Origin: Candidatus Woesearchaeota archaeon
GTDB taxonomy: Archaea; Nanobdellota; Nanobdellia; Woesearchaeales; GW2011-AR15
Direction: 5' to 3'
Assembly: GCA_023701075.1 (NCBI GenBank)
Contig: JAMPXQ010000026.1
Coordinates: forward strand, 1-12,361
Length of the DNA stretch: 12,361 bases
The notes under the pieces are model-generated. The model saw only the letters and a program-made list of their open reading frames with translations, had not been told where the DNA came from and did no database searches. The position numbers were made by a program, and so were the translations under genes. Positions 1 through 5,322 of this stretch are shown one piece after another (position 1 is the first letter of the stretch; every line of letters starts with the position of its first letter).

Positions 1-270
1 TAGGTCAACTTCCAATCTTACTGGTATCCCTTTCCTTAAGGTAGAGGGATACATCTCATATTTATAGTTCACATATTTCAGTATCACTTCCTGCTCTCCG
101 TTTTCATTGATGCTAGGAGCGTTGCCTATATTCACAGGCACTTCTGCATTATTTATCGGATTATCATTGCCTGCAGGATTAGGGACATTTCCGCTGAGCA
201 TATTCTTCGCTGAGATAAGTACCACTAGTGCAACAAATATTGCTGCGATTCCAATTATAGCATTTTTCAT
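1..270 (-). CDS. membrane-anchored cupredoxin-like protein (5' part; runs off the left edge)
   Basis: Seen: reading from the ATG at 270 gives 90 codons without a stop. Residues 1-24 form an N-terminal hydrophobic anchor or signal (MKNAIIGIAAIFVALVVL). Residues 25-52 are an Asn/Pro-rich linker. From about residue 55 a beta-rich segment follows, EVILKYVNYKYEMYPSTL then RKGIPVRLEVDL. Family knowledge: that spacing, a short strand then 'xPxTLxxxKGxPVRLxVD', is typical of the first strands of plastocyanin-like/COG4633-type cupredoxins; the copper-ligand Cys and His would lie beyond the window edge. The RBS GGAGGGAT sits 8 nt upstream, inside the end of the preceding gene, which stops 1 nt before this ATG, so translation is probably coupled. 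Inference: an outer-face copper-binding partner of the HMA/membrane protein encoded just upstream. The metal ligands cannot be checked here. Confidence 0.72.
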   Translation of the reverse strand, partial: MKNAIIGIAAIFVALVVLISAKNMLSGNVPNPAGNDNPINNAEVPVNIGNAPSINENGEQEVILKYVNYKYEMYPSTLRKGIPVRLEVDL

Positions 271-271
271 C

Positions 272-1195
272 TTAAATCCCTCCAAACAATAATGATTTAG
301 GCCCTAGTATCATTATGGTAACCATGACAGCTGTGAATATTATGCAGCCTGAGATGAATGTCCAAAAATCTATAGGGTTCTTTTCCACCATCTTCCCTTC
401 TACGACTTCTTCATACATCATGTATGAGAAGCCGGCAAGTATTGCGACATTGATGATCATGTAGAACGGCATGAAAAGCAGCAGGTGGTCTGAAAACATC
501 ATGAGGCTTATCATCGGCCCCATAGTGCCTCCCATGAGGCCTGACATCATGCCTTGCATGACACCCATGACCCCTCCGCTCTTCCCTGTGATTATCCCTA
601 CAGCATTGCCTACAAGCATCCCCACCATGGATCCGATGAAGAAACCATTCGTGGCTCCGATTACTGCACCAAGCATCATCCCTGCCTGCATCCCGAATGT
701 CATCCCAATCATCATTCCTGTCATGCATGTGACTTTTCCTTTATACGCAAGGAAATGCCATGTGGCAGCGCCTAATGTGACAACGCTTAGATTGAGATAA
801 AACAACCATATCCCATAATCCTTGAAAAAATTAGGTATTGCACTAAAAAAACCGAAATATGCAACTGCTTCGATTGCAGCAAGTATGAAAAATGCATATA
901 CTACATAGCTGAGCCCGGTCCTCTCTATATCATATTTATGCTTGAGTTCTCTGAATTCCTTCCATCTCTCACCTAGCGTCTTTCTGTCAAACGGCTCAGT
1001 GCTTGCCCTATACCCTGCATCTTTGATAGTGTTTATTATATGATCAGTCTTCACCATGCCATCATCATATGATATCTCAACAGAGTCATCAGAGAACTTA
1101 GTACTGGAAATGCCTTGCACATTCTTTAGCTTCCTTGAAATCAGCTTGACGCAGCTGTCGCATTCGATGTCCGGCACATAGATTTTCGTCTTCAT
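272..1195 (-). CDS. HMA-domain fused Met/Gly-rich polytopic membrane protein, putative copper handling
   Basis: Seen: 307 aa. Residues 1-65 are a heavy-metal-associated domain with C12-D-S-C15 and the usual beta-alpha-beta-beta-alpha pattern. A charged linker (66-95) leads to about seven hydrophobic segments (near 97-120, 129-150, 156-178, 180-203, 208-233, 237-260, 277-298). Residues 158-233 contain 18 Met in glycine-zipper-like strings (GMMIGMTFGMQAGMM, GVMQGMMSGLMGGTMG), and Cys157 precedes the first string. Family knowledge: HMA domains pass Cu(I) through CxxC, and Met-rich membrane helices are typical of Cu(I)/Ag(I) handling. No P-type ATPase domains (DKTGT, TGES, CPC) are present, so this is not CopA. 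The start ATG directly follows the stop of the HMA chaperone, with GGTGA 5 nt upstream. Inference: a Cu(I) channel, transporter or sensor. The bacterial HMA-TauE/SafE-cupredoxin order is similar, but the membrane domain looks different. Confidence 0.75.
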   Translation of the reverse strand: MKTKIYVPDIECDSCVKLISRKLKNVQGISSTKFSDDSVEISYDDGMVKTDHIINTIKDAGYRASTEPFDRKTLGERWKEFRELKHKYDIERTGLSYVVYAFFILAAIEAVAYFGFFSAIPNFFKDYGIWLFYLNLSVVTLGAATWHFLAYKGKVTCMTGMMIGMTFGMQAGMMLGAVIGATNGFFIGSMVGMLVGNAVGIITGKSGGVMGVMQGMMSGLMGGTMGPMISLMMFSDHLLLFMPFYMIINVAILAGFSYMMYEEVVEGKMVEKNPIDFWTFISGCIIFTAVMVTIMILGPKSLLFGGI

Positions 1196-1372
1196 CTATT
1201 TCACCTTGTATCCTTCAGCAACAATGAGCTCTTTTGCTTTTTTCACGTCCAATTTGTCAAAGCTGGCTTTCCCTATCATCACTTTGACATCAGAAGCACC
1301 GGCCTCTTCAAGTACGTCTTTTATCAGCATCACACAGCTATTGCAGTGCATCCCTTCGATCTTTAGTTCCAT
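1196..1372 (-). CDS. small HMA-domain metallochaperone (CopZ-like)
   Basis: Seen: 58 aa, starting MELKIEGMHCNSCVMLIKD, with the canonical GMxCxxC metal site (Cys10, Cys13) and a C-terminal 'AKELIVAEGYKVK' matching the last helix and strand of HMA folds. It is somewhat shorter than typical chaperones (about 65-70 aa) because the middle strands are trimmed. The start is set by GGTGA about 8 nt upstream of the ATG at 1372; the ATG at 1376 is out of frame. The stop TAG (1196-1198) abuts the ATG of the HMA/membrane protein with no gap. Family knowledge: CopZ/Atx1-like proteins ferry Cu(I) in the cytoplasm. Inference: it delivers metal to the HMA domain of the downstream membrane protein. Ni, Zn or Hg cannot be excluded from sequence alone. 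Confidence 0.85.
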   Translation of the reverse strand: MELKIEGMHCNSCVMLIKDVLEEAGASDVKVMIGKASFDKLDVKKAKELIVAEGYKVK

Positions 1373-1445
1373 TCATCTTCACCTTTTGTTTTATTGTTTG
1401 TATTATCGATTTGTTTTATTTTTGTTTTTTTTTCAAACAACTTAT

Positions 1446-1541
1446 GTTTCAATGCAGGAAATGAATGTGATACTGCTTAATAAACATTGTATGCAACTAG
1501 TTTCAATGATAGACGAGAAACAAAAAGAAAAAGTTTCAATG
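1446..1541. repeat. three direct copies of GTTTCAATG in the HMA-operon upstream region
   Basis: GTTTCAATG occurs at 1446-1454, 1500-1508 and 1533-1541 (spacings 54 and 33 nt, close to whole DNA turns). On the minus strand, where the genes lie, it reads CATTGAAAC. One copy is near the predicted start of transcription, one is upstream of the weak TATA, and one forms half of the terminator hairpin of the upstream small gene. They may be regulator sites or chance in AT-rich DNA. The spacing is unequal and the units too short for CRISPR. Confidence 0.35.
1476..1485 (-). promoter_or_regulatory. possible TATA box of the HMA chaperone/membrane protein/cupredoxin operon
   Basis: The minus strand reads GTTTATTAAG. 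Transcription would begin near 1455, leaving an 80-nt leader that is very A-rich with few T (1385-1435), so probably unstructured, and ends in the AAAGGTGA ribosome binding site. It is a weaker match than the other TATA boxes here, so this is tentative. Confidence 0.35.
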
Positions 1542-1550
1542 GCATGAAAC
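1518..1550 (-). terminator. hairpin plus T-tract terminator after the 18-aa Cys peptide gene
   Basis: Immediately after the TGA at 1551-1553 the minus strand reads GTTTCA-TGCCAT-TGAAAC, a perfect 6-bp stem with a 6-nt loop (1533-1550), followed by TTTTTCTTTTTGTTTC (1517-1532). T-tracts terminate archaeal transcription; the stem may add to this. It argues that the small gene is a separate transcript, not part of the downstream HMA operon. Confidence 0.6.
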
Positions 1551-1607
1551 TCACTTCTTTTTCTTGCCTTTTGGCTTTGCTTCTGAGCAACCGCATGAAC
1601 TGCACAT
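1551..1607 (-). CDS. 18-aa CxxCGC metal-binding peptide (small ORF)
   Basis: Seen: ATG at 1607 encodes MCSSCGCSEAKPKGKKKK and stops at 1551. The support for such a short gene is unusually good: a perfect GGAGGTG Shine-Dalgarno (1615-1621) 7 nt upstream, a TATA box (1643-1653) at the right distance, and a hairpin/T-tract terminator directly after the stop. The head has Cys2, Cys5 and Cys7 as CxxCGC; the tail is Lys-rich. Family knowledge: the N-terminus of HypB GTPases (MCTxCGC) carries the same CxxCGC motif as a high-affinity nickel site, so a free peptide of this form could bind soft metal ions. Inference from context (HMA proteins, cupredoxin): a metal buffer, chaperone or signal peptide in copper homeostasis. 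I do not know it as a named family. Confidence 0.65.
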   Translation of the reverse strand: MCSSCGCSEAKPKGKKKK

Positions 1608-1614
1608 AGTTATG

Positions 1615-1653
1615 CACCTCCAAACAGAATTATTAGAAATCAATATTTAATAA
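1615..1653 (-). promoter_or_regulatory. TATA box and strong RBS of the 18-aa peptide gene
   Basis: The minus strand has a TATA-like ATTAAATATT stretch at 1643-1653. A start near 1622 would give a leader of about 15 nt that contains only the GGAGGTG site (1615-1621) before the ATG. Confidence 0.55.
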
Positions 1654-1655
1654 GA

Positions 1656-1670
1656 TGATGTTTAACATCA
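1656..1670. promoter_or_regulatory. 15-bp perfect palindrome TGATGTTtAACATCA next to the TATA box
   Basis: The arms are 7 bp around a single central base, and the palindrome ends 2-3 nt upstream of the TATA box of the Cys-peptide gene, where an archaeal regulator would overlap the BRE. It also overlaps the stop codon of the 140-aa gene (TGA, 1668-1670). It is a candidate operator; no T-tract follows it, so a terminator is less likely. Confidence 0.4.
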
Positions 1671-2090
1671 ACCTAAAAGAAGATTCTTATATCCTTTTGC
1701 GAATTCTGCAAATTGAGCCTTTATTGCAGGGTAATATTTATCAGTATGTTCATCAATTCTTAGATATAATTTAGGTTGATTTGCTTTTCTGAATGTAGCG
1801 CCAGTATCCTCATCCGGTGCTACCAGATCAAGTGTATATACTGGAGTTCTGCCTCCAAAAAAATGGACTAAGGACTCAATGATTTTTTCACCAGGATAGC
1901 TTACATATACATTTACAGGTGTAGAAACAAGCCCTGGATGGGTATTTATGGAATGAGTTTCACCGTATTCAAATACATAATTAGCATTTGGAAAATAATT
2001 TTTCTCAGCTAGCATCTCATTCAATTTATGGGCCAATCCATCTATACCTTCTTTTGTTAATTCAACATTCTGTAATCTTGGTTTTGCCAT
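1668..2090 (-). CDS. unrecognised 140-aa soluble protein
   Basis: I do not recognise this protein. It begins MAKPRLQNVELTKEGIDGL, has no membrane segment or signal peptide, and contains alternating helix and strand stretches. A mid-region reads VNVYVSYPGEKIIESLVHFF then GGRTPVYTLDLV, and the C-terminal helix is rich in Ala/Lys. It contains no Cys and has four His, so no CxxC-type metal site links it to the neighbouring metal genes. The ATG at 2090 is chosen over the in-frame ATG at 2102 because the TATA box at 2111-2120 places transcription start at about 2090, giving a leaderless message. It ends just before the Cys-peptide promoter and follows the COG2512-type regulator gene on the same strand. 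Role unknown. Confidence 0.75.
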   Translation of the reverse strand: MAKPRLQNVELTKEGIDGLAHKLNEMLAEKNYFPNANYVFEYGETHSINTHPGLVSTPVNVYVSYPGEKIIESLVHFFGGRTPVYTLDLVAPDEDTGATFRKANQPKLYLRIDEHTDKYYPAIKAQFAEFAKGYKNLLLG

Positions 2091-2110
2091 GACACAAAAC
2101 AAAAACCAGA

Positions 2111-2135
2111 TATATTTAAATGTTTCTACTAGAAA
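2111..2135 (-). promoter_or_regulatory. TATA box with adjoining 13-bp palindrome, promoter of the 140-aa gene
   Basis: TTTAAATATA on the minus strand (2111-2120) lies 25 nt before the ATG at 2090. Directly upstream, 2123-2135 is TTTCTAcTAGAAA, a perfect palindrome with 6-bp arms, again in the BRE-proximal position. It could be an operator or a chance AT-rich palindrome. Confidence 0.55.
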
Positions 2136-2139
2136 GTGA

Positions 2140-2610
2140 CTATTTCAATATGACTACATTAGTCATTCCACGTCTCTTGCGCTCTATGATGCCCTTGCCT
2201 TCAAGCTTATCCAAGATTCTTGTTATCTTAACCTTTGTCATCCCGGTCCTTTCGACAAGCTCGCTTTGGAAGACAGTCCCTTCGGCCCCTATTATCTTGT
2301 CATATACTATCTTCTCATCCCCGTCCAACAGGACTTTTTTCCGTAGAGGGATCTTTTCGACTTCGACTCTTCCTTGGAAGACAAGATATATCCCTATGCA
2401 TATGACAATGACCATTATAGTCCCTGCAAGGACATATGGCCAGACACTATGGGTATCATGAAGGCATGTGCCGTCATCAAGGTAGCACGAGCCGTCATTT
2501 TTTGCAATTATGATATTTATGGCCTCGATTTCCCGTATCCTCAAGAATACGATGAAGAATATTGCAAGTAGACCAATGGCAATGAGCGAGAACCCTATCT
2601 TTTTCTGCAT
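2140..2610 (-). CDS. membrane-tethered winged-helix regulator (COG2512-like) with Cys/His sensor loop
   Basis: Seen: 156 aa from the ATG at 2610. TM1 is at about 5-23 and TM2 at about 58-78. The roughly 35-residue loop between them contains NDGSCYLDDGTCLHDTH (Cys42, Cys49, His51, His54), all on the outer side if the N-terminus is inside. Residues 98-155 form a winged helix: 'EKIVYDKIIGAEGTVFQSEL', recognition helix 'MTKVKITRILDKLEGKG' and wing 'IERKRRGMTNVVIL', typical of COG2512/MarR-like archaeal regulators. The ATG at 2655 is rejected because the TATA box (2631-2640) lies between it and 2610. Inference: a one-component regulator sensing an extracytoplasmic metal ion, perhaps Cu, and controlling the metal genes downstream on the same strand. 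Ligand and targets are not shown by the sequence. Confidence 0.8.
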   Translation of the reverse strand: MQKKIGFSLIAIGLLAIFFIVFLRIREIEAINIIIAKNDGSCYLDDGTCLHDTHSVWPYVLAGTIMVIVICIGIYLVFQGRVEVEKIPLRKKVLLDGDEKIVYDKIIGAEGTVFQSELVERTGMTKVKITRILDKLEGKGIIERKRRGMTNVVILK

Positions 2611-2630
2611 CTTACCTGAAATGGAGGATG

Positions 2631-2659
2631 GATATTTAAGTTTTATCCATTGCATGCAA
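2631..2659 (-). promoter_or_regulatory. TATA box of the membrane regulator gene and upstream palindrome TTGCATGCAA
   Basis: CTTAAATATC on the minus strand (2631-2640) sets transcription near 2611, just before the ATG at 2610. A 10-bp perfect palindrome TTGCATGCAA lies at 2650-2659, 10 nt upstream, between the divergent genes; it may be an autoregulatory site. Confidence 0.5.
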
Positions 2660-2678
2660 ACGTATCAACAAAAAAATA

Positions 2679-2690
2679 ATTTTAATAATG
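2679..2690 (+). promoter_or_regulatory. TATA-like box of the 165-aa gene
   Basis: ATTTTAATAATG on the plus strand predicts a start near 2710, leaving about 12 nt before the ATG at 2722. The match is moderate. Confidence 0.4.
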
Positions 2691-2721
2691 CGCTCCTTTG
2701 CATTCATACAGATGATAGCAG

Positions 2722-3219
2722 ATGCCAAAGCATGAAAACACTGTCCGCATGTATGTCTCTGTGGATGAGCAGCAGTATATCTTAGAATTAAACAGAAGAG
2801 AAAATATGATATTGATTGCAGGTGCACAAGAGACTGATGGACTAGTTGCATGGGCTGATGAGAATGGCCTTGTCCGTGAAAGCATGGATGACAGCTCATA
2901 CTTTAGGGCATATAAGAAAAAGACTGTTGCAGAGGCATATTCAGAAATAGCAGGCTGCAGTCAGAGCATAGATATCATAGCCAAAACCTCTGGCCTGCAG
3001 AGGAGATGCATCCTTCCGATAATGGATAAAGAAGCGATGTCTCTGCTGACATATAACCTAAGATGGGGATTCACGTATAACGACATAAGTGATGTGATGC
3101 TGGGAAAAAATATCCGTATATTCTCTTATATGCCAAAAAGTGCAGTGGAATCATATTGCTATGCTATAAGGACAGATGCTGCAAGTGAATTCTTAGATAT
3201 GGTCAGGAAAAGCCTATAG
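2722..3219 (+). CDS. unrecognised 165-aa soluble protein
   Basis: I do not recognise this protein. It starts MPKHENTVRMYVSVDEQQY and is transcribed divergently from the membrane regulator, with a 111-bp gap holding both promoters. It has no signal peptide or TM segment. Residues about 6-35 look like beta strands (RMYVSVDEQQYILEL, MILIAGA). The rest is mostly helical, with a Leu/Ile-rich 'SQSIDIIAKTSGLQRRCILPIMD' that could be a helix-turn-helix, though I would not call it one. Three Cys (in AGCSQ, RRCIL and SYCYA) are scattered without a CxxC motif. Codon use resembles its neighbours. A DNA-binding or ligand-sensing role is possible but unsupported. Confidence 0.7.
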   Translation: MPKHENTVRMYVSVDEQQYILELNRRENMILIAGAQETDGLVAWADENGLVRESMDDSSYFRAYKKKTVAEAYSEIAGCSQSIDIIAKTSGLQRRCILPIMDKEAMSLLTYNLRWGFTYNDISDVMLGKNIRIFSYMPKSAVESYCYAIRTDAASEFLDMVRKSL

Positions 3220-3231
3220 GCATCAGAGTGA

Positions 3232-3242
3232 TTTAAATATAA
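3232..3242 (+). promoter_or_regulatory. orphan TATA box TTTAAATATAA
   Basis: This is an exact 11-bp copy of the TATA box at 3310-3320, 78 bp upstream of it. Its predicted start near 3262 has no start codon of a plausible gene within reach, so it may be a second promoter for the 206-aa gene, a short RNA, or nothing. Confidence 0.3.
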
Positions 3243-3309
3243 TGCAAAGTGAGTTTTCGTAAATTTTATTGTTTAGCTATTTTAAAACTAACGAATACTA
3301 TACTCAGCT

Positions 3310-3320
3310 TTTAAATATAA
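3310..3320 (+). promoter_or_regulatory. TATA box of the 206-aa gene (leaderless)
   Basis: TTTAAATATAA centred near 3315 lies 25 nt before the ATG at 3340, the spacing expected for a leaderless archaeal transcript. This decides the start against the upstream TTG at 3325. Confidence 0.65.
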
Positions 3321-3339
3321 CTTATTGATTTTAGGATTC

Positions 3340-3960
3340 ATGGTACTCTCCTCGCCTGTCACACAGATATTTGGCACGCTGCCTGTAATGGCGCAGCCTA
3401 TAGAGATGCCTTCATTCTATCTCCTTTATACTGAATATAGGCTCTTGCCTCTGCCGCATACTTCCATAAGGTTGGCCCAGATTAATTTTGAGGGGGAACA
3501 TGACCCCTATAAAGGGATTGCAAAGATAGTTAATGATGGTGCGCTAAGGAGGAACGAGCAGATAGTGGAATATCTTAGGAGGACGCACTCGCTCAAGGAC
3601 AACATCACAAGGACAGGATATCTGGACAGGCCAAAGCAATGGAATTTCTATGATGAAGACATAACACCCGGATGGATAATGTTTGATACAGTGAATGGCA
3701 TTTGCCTGCCGGGAAATGCAAAGATATATGTTGCAGGCGTGCAGAATTTCCAGCTGGATGATCCTTCACCATTCTACCAAGAAGACCTGGTTAGTAAGAT
3801 AGTCCAAGCTAGGGACAAGGGAGAAAATATCATCAATATGCCTCTTGGAAAGACAAATTTTGCAGCAGCTTATACGCCGCCTCCAAAAAACAATGTCTCA
3901 TATGATAGAGGATTTAGGACAAGCACCATTGAAAAACGCTTGCCTAACAGGCCGAATTAG
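3340..3960 (+). CDS. unrecognised 206-aa protein
   Basis: I do not recognise this protein. It starts MVLSSPVTQIFGTLPVMAQP. The N-terminal 20 residues are mildly hydrophobic but lack a clear signal peptide or TM segment. The central part is charged and partly helical (KGIAKIVNDGALRRNEQI). A later segment, 'GICLPGNAKIYVAGVQNFQLDD', looks like beta strands. The C-terminus is rich in Pro, Asn and Arg and is probably disordered (PPPKNNVSYDRGF to PNRPN). The start is set by the TATA box 25 nt upstream. Its 3' end overlaps the end of the convergent MFS gene by 4 nt (3957-3960). Role unknown. Confidence 0.72.
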   Translation: MVLSSPVTQIFGTLPVMAQPIEMPSFYLLYTEYRLLPLPHTSIRLAQINFEGEHDPYKGIAKIVNDGALRRNEQIVEYLRRTHSLKDNITRTGYLDRPKQWNFYDEDITPGWIMFDTVNGICLPGNAKIYVAGVQNFQLDDPSPFYQEDLVSKIVQARDKGENIINMPLGKTNFAAAYTPPPKNNVSYDRGFRTSTIEKRLPNRPN

Positions 3961-5192
3961 ACCTCATGAAAAATCTCTTTCTTCTTTGAATACATTGTGA
4001 TGAATACTGCCCATGCAGCAGCGATGGATATCCCTGCGACGATCATTGGAAGACCGATGAAGATGCCGGATATTATCCCTGCGATTATAGGCGGGATTGC
4101 CATGGCAAGGCTCTGGATGCTCTGGTTTATCCCTAGTATCTCTCCCTGGCTTTCCTTTCCTGCAAGATTAGAGATTATTGCAGTTGTATTAGGGAAGGTT
4201 ATCCCGTTTGAAAGTGCGATGAAAGGTATTATGACATAAAAATAGAAAGGCACTTTTGGGAGCAACTGAAGGCTTACGCTTATGGCAAGCATCAGGATTG
4301 AAAATTTTATCACTGTCTCTGGCTTCATGACTTTTGAGAGCGCCCTTGTCACAAATCCTTGTGTGAGTGCAATCCATATCCCCATATACCCAAAAAGAGA
4401 GCCTATCTGCACCTGCGTGAAACTGAATTTCTCAATAAGATATACCTGGAAGAACTGCGTATAGAAATTGAAGCCGAAAGTTATCAGGAATACTACAATG
4501 AACATCGTCCTTACATTCTGCATGCTCATAGCCTTGGCGATATTTTTGAACCCTGTAAGGAGGCTTACCTCAGTATGCGACACAGTCTTTAGTGTCTCAT
4601 CGAAATTGAAGATGACAAGTGCGAAATTGATAAGGCTTAGTAGCGCTGCAAAAAAGAAAGGTATGCTTGGGTTGAACCATGATACTAGTGTATTATCAGC
4701 CAAGAATCCCCCAATCACCGGCCCAAATATTATGCCTAATCCAAAAGCCATGCCGATGAGCCCGAAATTCTTTGCCTTCTCTTCATGCTTGCTTATGTCT
4801 GCTATGGCAGACATGATTGTAGAGATGTTCCCTCCTGTGAATCCGTCAAGTATCCTGCTGGCAAAAAGGAGCGTGATGTTTCTCGTAAGTATGCCGTATG
4901 CAAAAAGGACATAGCCTATGAAAGTCCCAAAAAGTGATATCAAAAGTATTTTCTTTCTCCCATATCTATCAGACAGCGCTCCAAGGATTGGCGCTCCAAA
5001 GAACTGTGCAAGCGGATATACCGAAATGAGTATGCCAAGCATCAATGTCCGAAATGACAGAGCATATTCACCGGGGAGTATCCCATTAGCATCCATGAAT
5101 AGATGACCTAGGACAGGGATGACTATCCCGATACCGAGCATATCTATGAGAGCTGTAAAGAAGATTGTGAACAGTGGGTTTTTTGCATTCAT
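3957..5192 (-). CDS. MFS drug/metabolite exporter (DHA1, TetA-like)
   Basis: Seen: 411 aa with about 12 hydrophobic segments. MFS motif A is clear at 71-83 (GALSDRYGRKKIL). Motif B-like RILDGFTGGN starts at 113, and antiporter motif C GLGIIFGPVIGG is at 151-162; 'IDMLGIGIVIPVLG' in TM1 is also typical of the TetA/DHA1 group. Family knowledge: 12-TM DHA1 members are proton antiporters that expel drugs or metabolites from the cytoplasm; motif C marks exporters. The length is normal. The start ATG at 5192 is supported by a TATA box about 25 nt upstream. It ends 4 nt inside the convergent 206-aa gene. The substrate is not predictable; a tetracycline label would be over-reading. Confidence 0.88.
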   Translation of the reverse strand: MNAKNPLFTIFFTALIDMLGIGIVIPVLGHLFMDANGILPGEYALSFRTLMLGILISVYPLAQFFGAPILGALSDRYGRKKILLISLFGTFIGYVLFAYGILTRNITLLFASRILDGFTGGNISTIMSAIADISKHEEKAKNFGLIGMAFGLGIIFGPVIGGFLADNTLVSWFNPSIPFFFAALLSLINFALVIFNFDETLKTVSHTEVSLLTGFKNIAKAMSMQNVRTMFIVVFLITFGFNFYTQFFQVYLIEKFSFTQVQIGSLFGYMGIWIALTQGFVTRALSKVMKPETVIKFSILMLAISVSLQLLPKVPFYFYVIIPFIALSNGITFPNTTAIISNLAGKESQGEILGINQSIQSLAMAIPPIIAGIISGIFIGLPMIVAGISIAAAWAVFITMYSKKKEIFHEV

Positions 5193-5213
5193 CCAACATG
5201 ATTACTATGAGAC

Positions 5214-5224
5214 GTTTAAAAAAG
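5214..5224 (-). promoter_or_regulatory. TATA box of the MFS gene
   Basis: TTTTTTAAAC on the minus strand, 25 nt before the ATG at 5192, implies an essentially leaderless transcript. Confidence 0.55.
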
Positions 5225-5290
5225 TATTGTAAAAAAGATATTTTGATGAACAGAAATTATAATTCCTAATCCCTATTATCCTAAAGCAAA

Positions 5291-5300
5291 TTATTTAAAC
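5291..5300 (+). promoter_or_regulatory. TATA box of the SCP2-like membrane protein gene
   Basis: TTATTTAAAC centred near 5296 predicts transcription from about 5321, so the ATG at 5323 is preferred over the one at 5305. Confidence 0.55.
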
Positions 5301-5322
5301 CAAAATGCAAAGCATATATTCT

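Noticed and set aside
411..800. Open frames on both strands (for example 471-800 plus, 411-728 minus) rich in Met, Pro, His
   Set aside because: They are alternative frames of the HMA/Met-rich membrane protein gene; no RBS or promoter, and odd composition caused by its ATG/GGC-rich codons.
272..1195. CopA-type P-type ATPase
   Set aside because: The HMA domain is present, but no phosphorylation (DKTG), actuator or ATP-binding motifs are.
1385..1435. T-rich plus-strand tract as a terminator
   Set aside because: No plus-strand gene precedes it; on the coding (minus) strand it is an A-rich leader.
1443..1481. 12-codon minus frame MFIKQYHIHFLH before the HMA operon
   Set aside because: It has no RBS and overlaps the predicted TATA box and transcription start; the His residues are probably chance.
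1446..1541. CRISPR-like GTTTCAATG repeats
   Set aside because: Only 9 bp long, three copies, unequal spacing, no cas genes nearby.
1206..1547. 113-aa plus-strand frame
   Set aside because: It lies antisense to the clear HMA chaperone gene and its promoter, and reads through T-rich DNA giving long Phe/Leu runs.
3325..3339. TTG start for the 206-aa gene
   Set aside because: It lies upstream of the predicted transcription start; the ATG at 3340 fits the TATA spacing.
4189..4914. Several frames opposite the MFS gene
   Set aside because: They are shadows of the well-supported transporter reading frame.
3957..5192. Tetracycline resistance gene tetA
   Set aside because: The motifs only place it in the DHA1/TetA-like exporter group; substrate-specific assignment is not justified.
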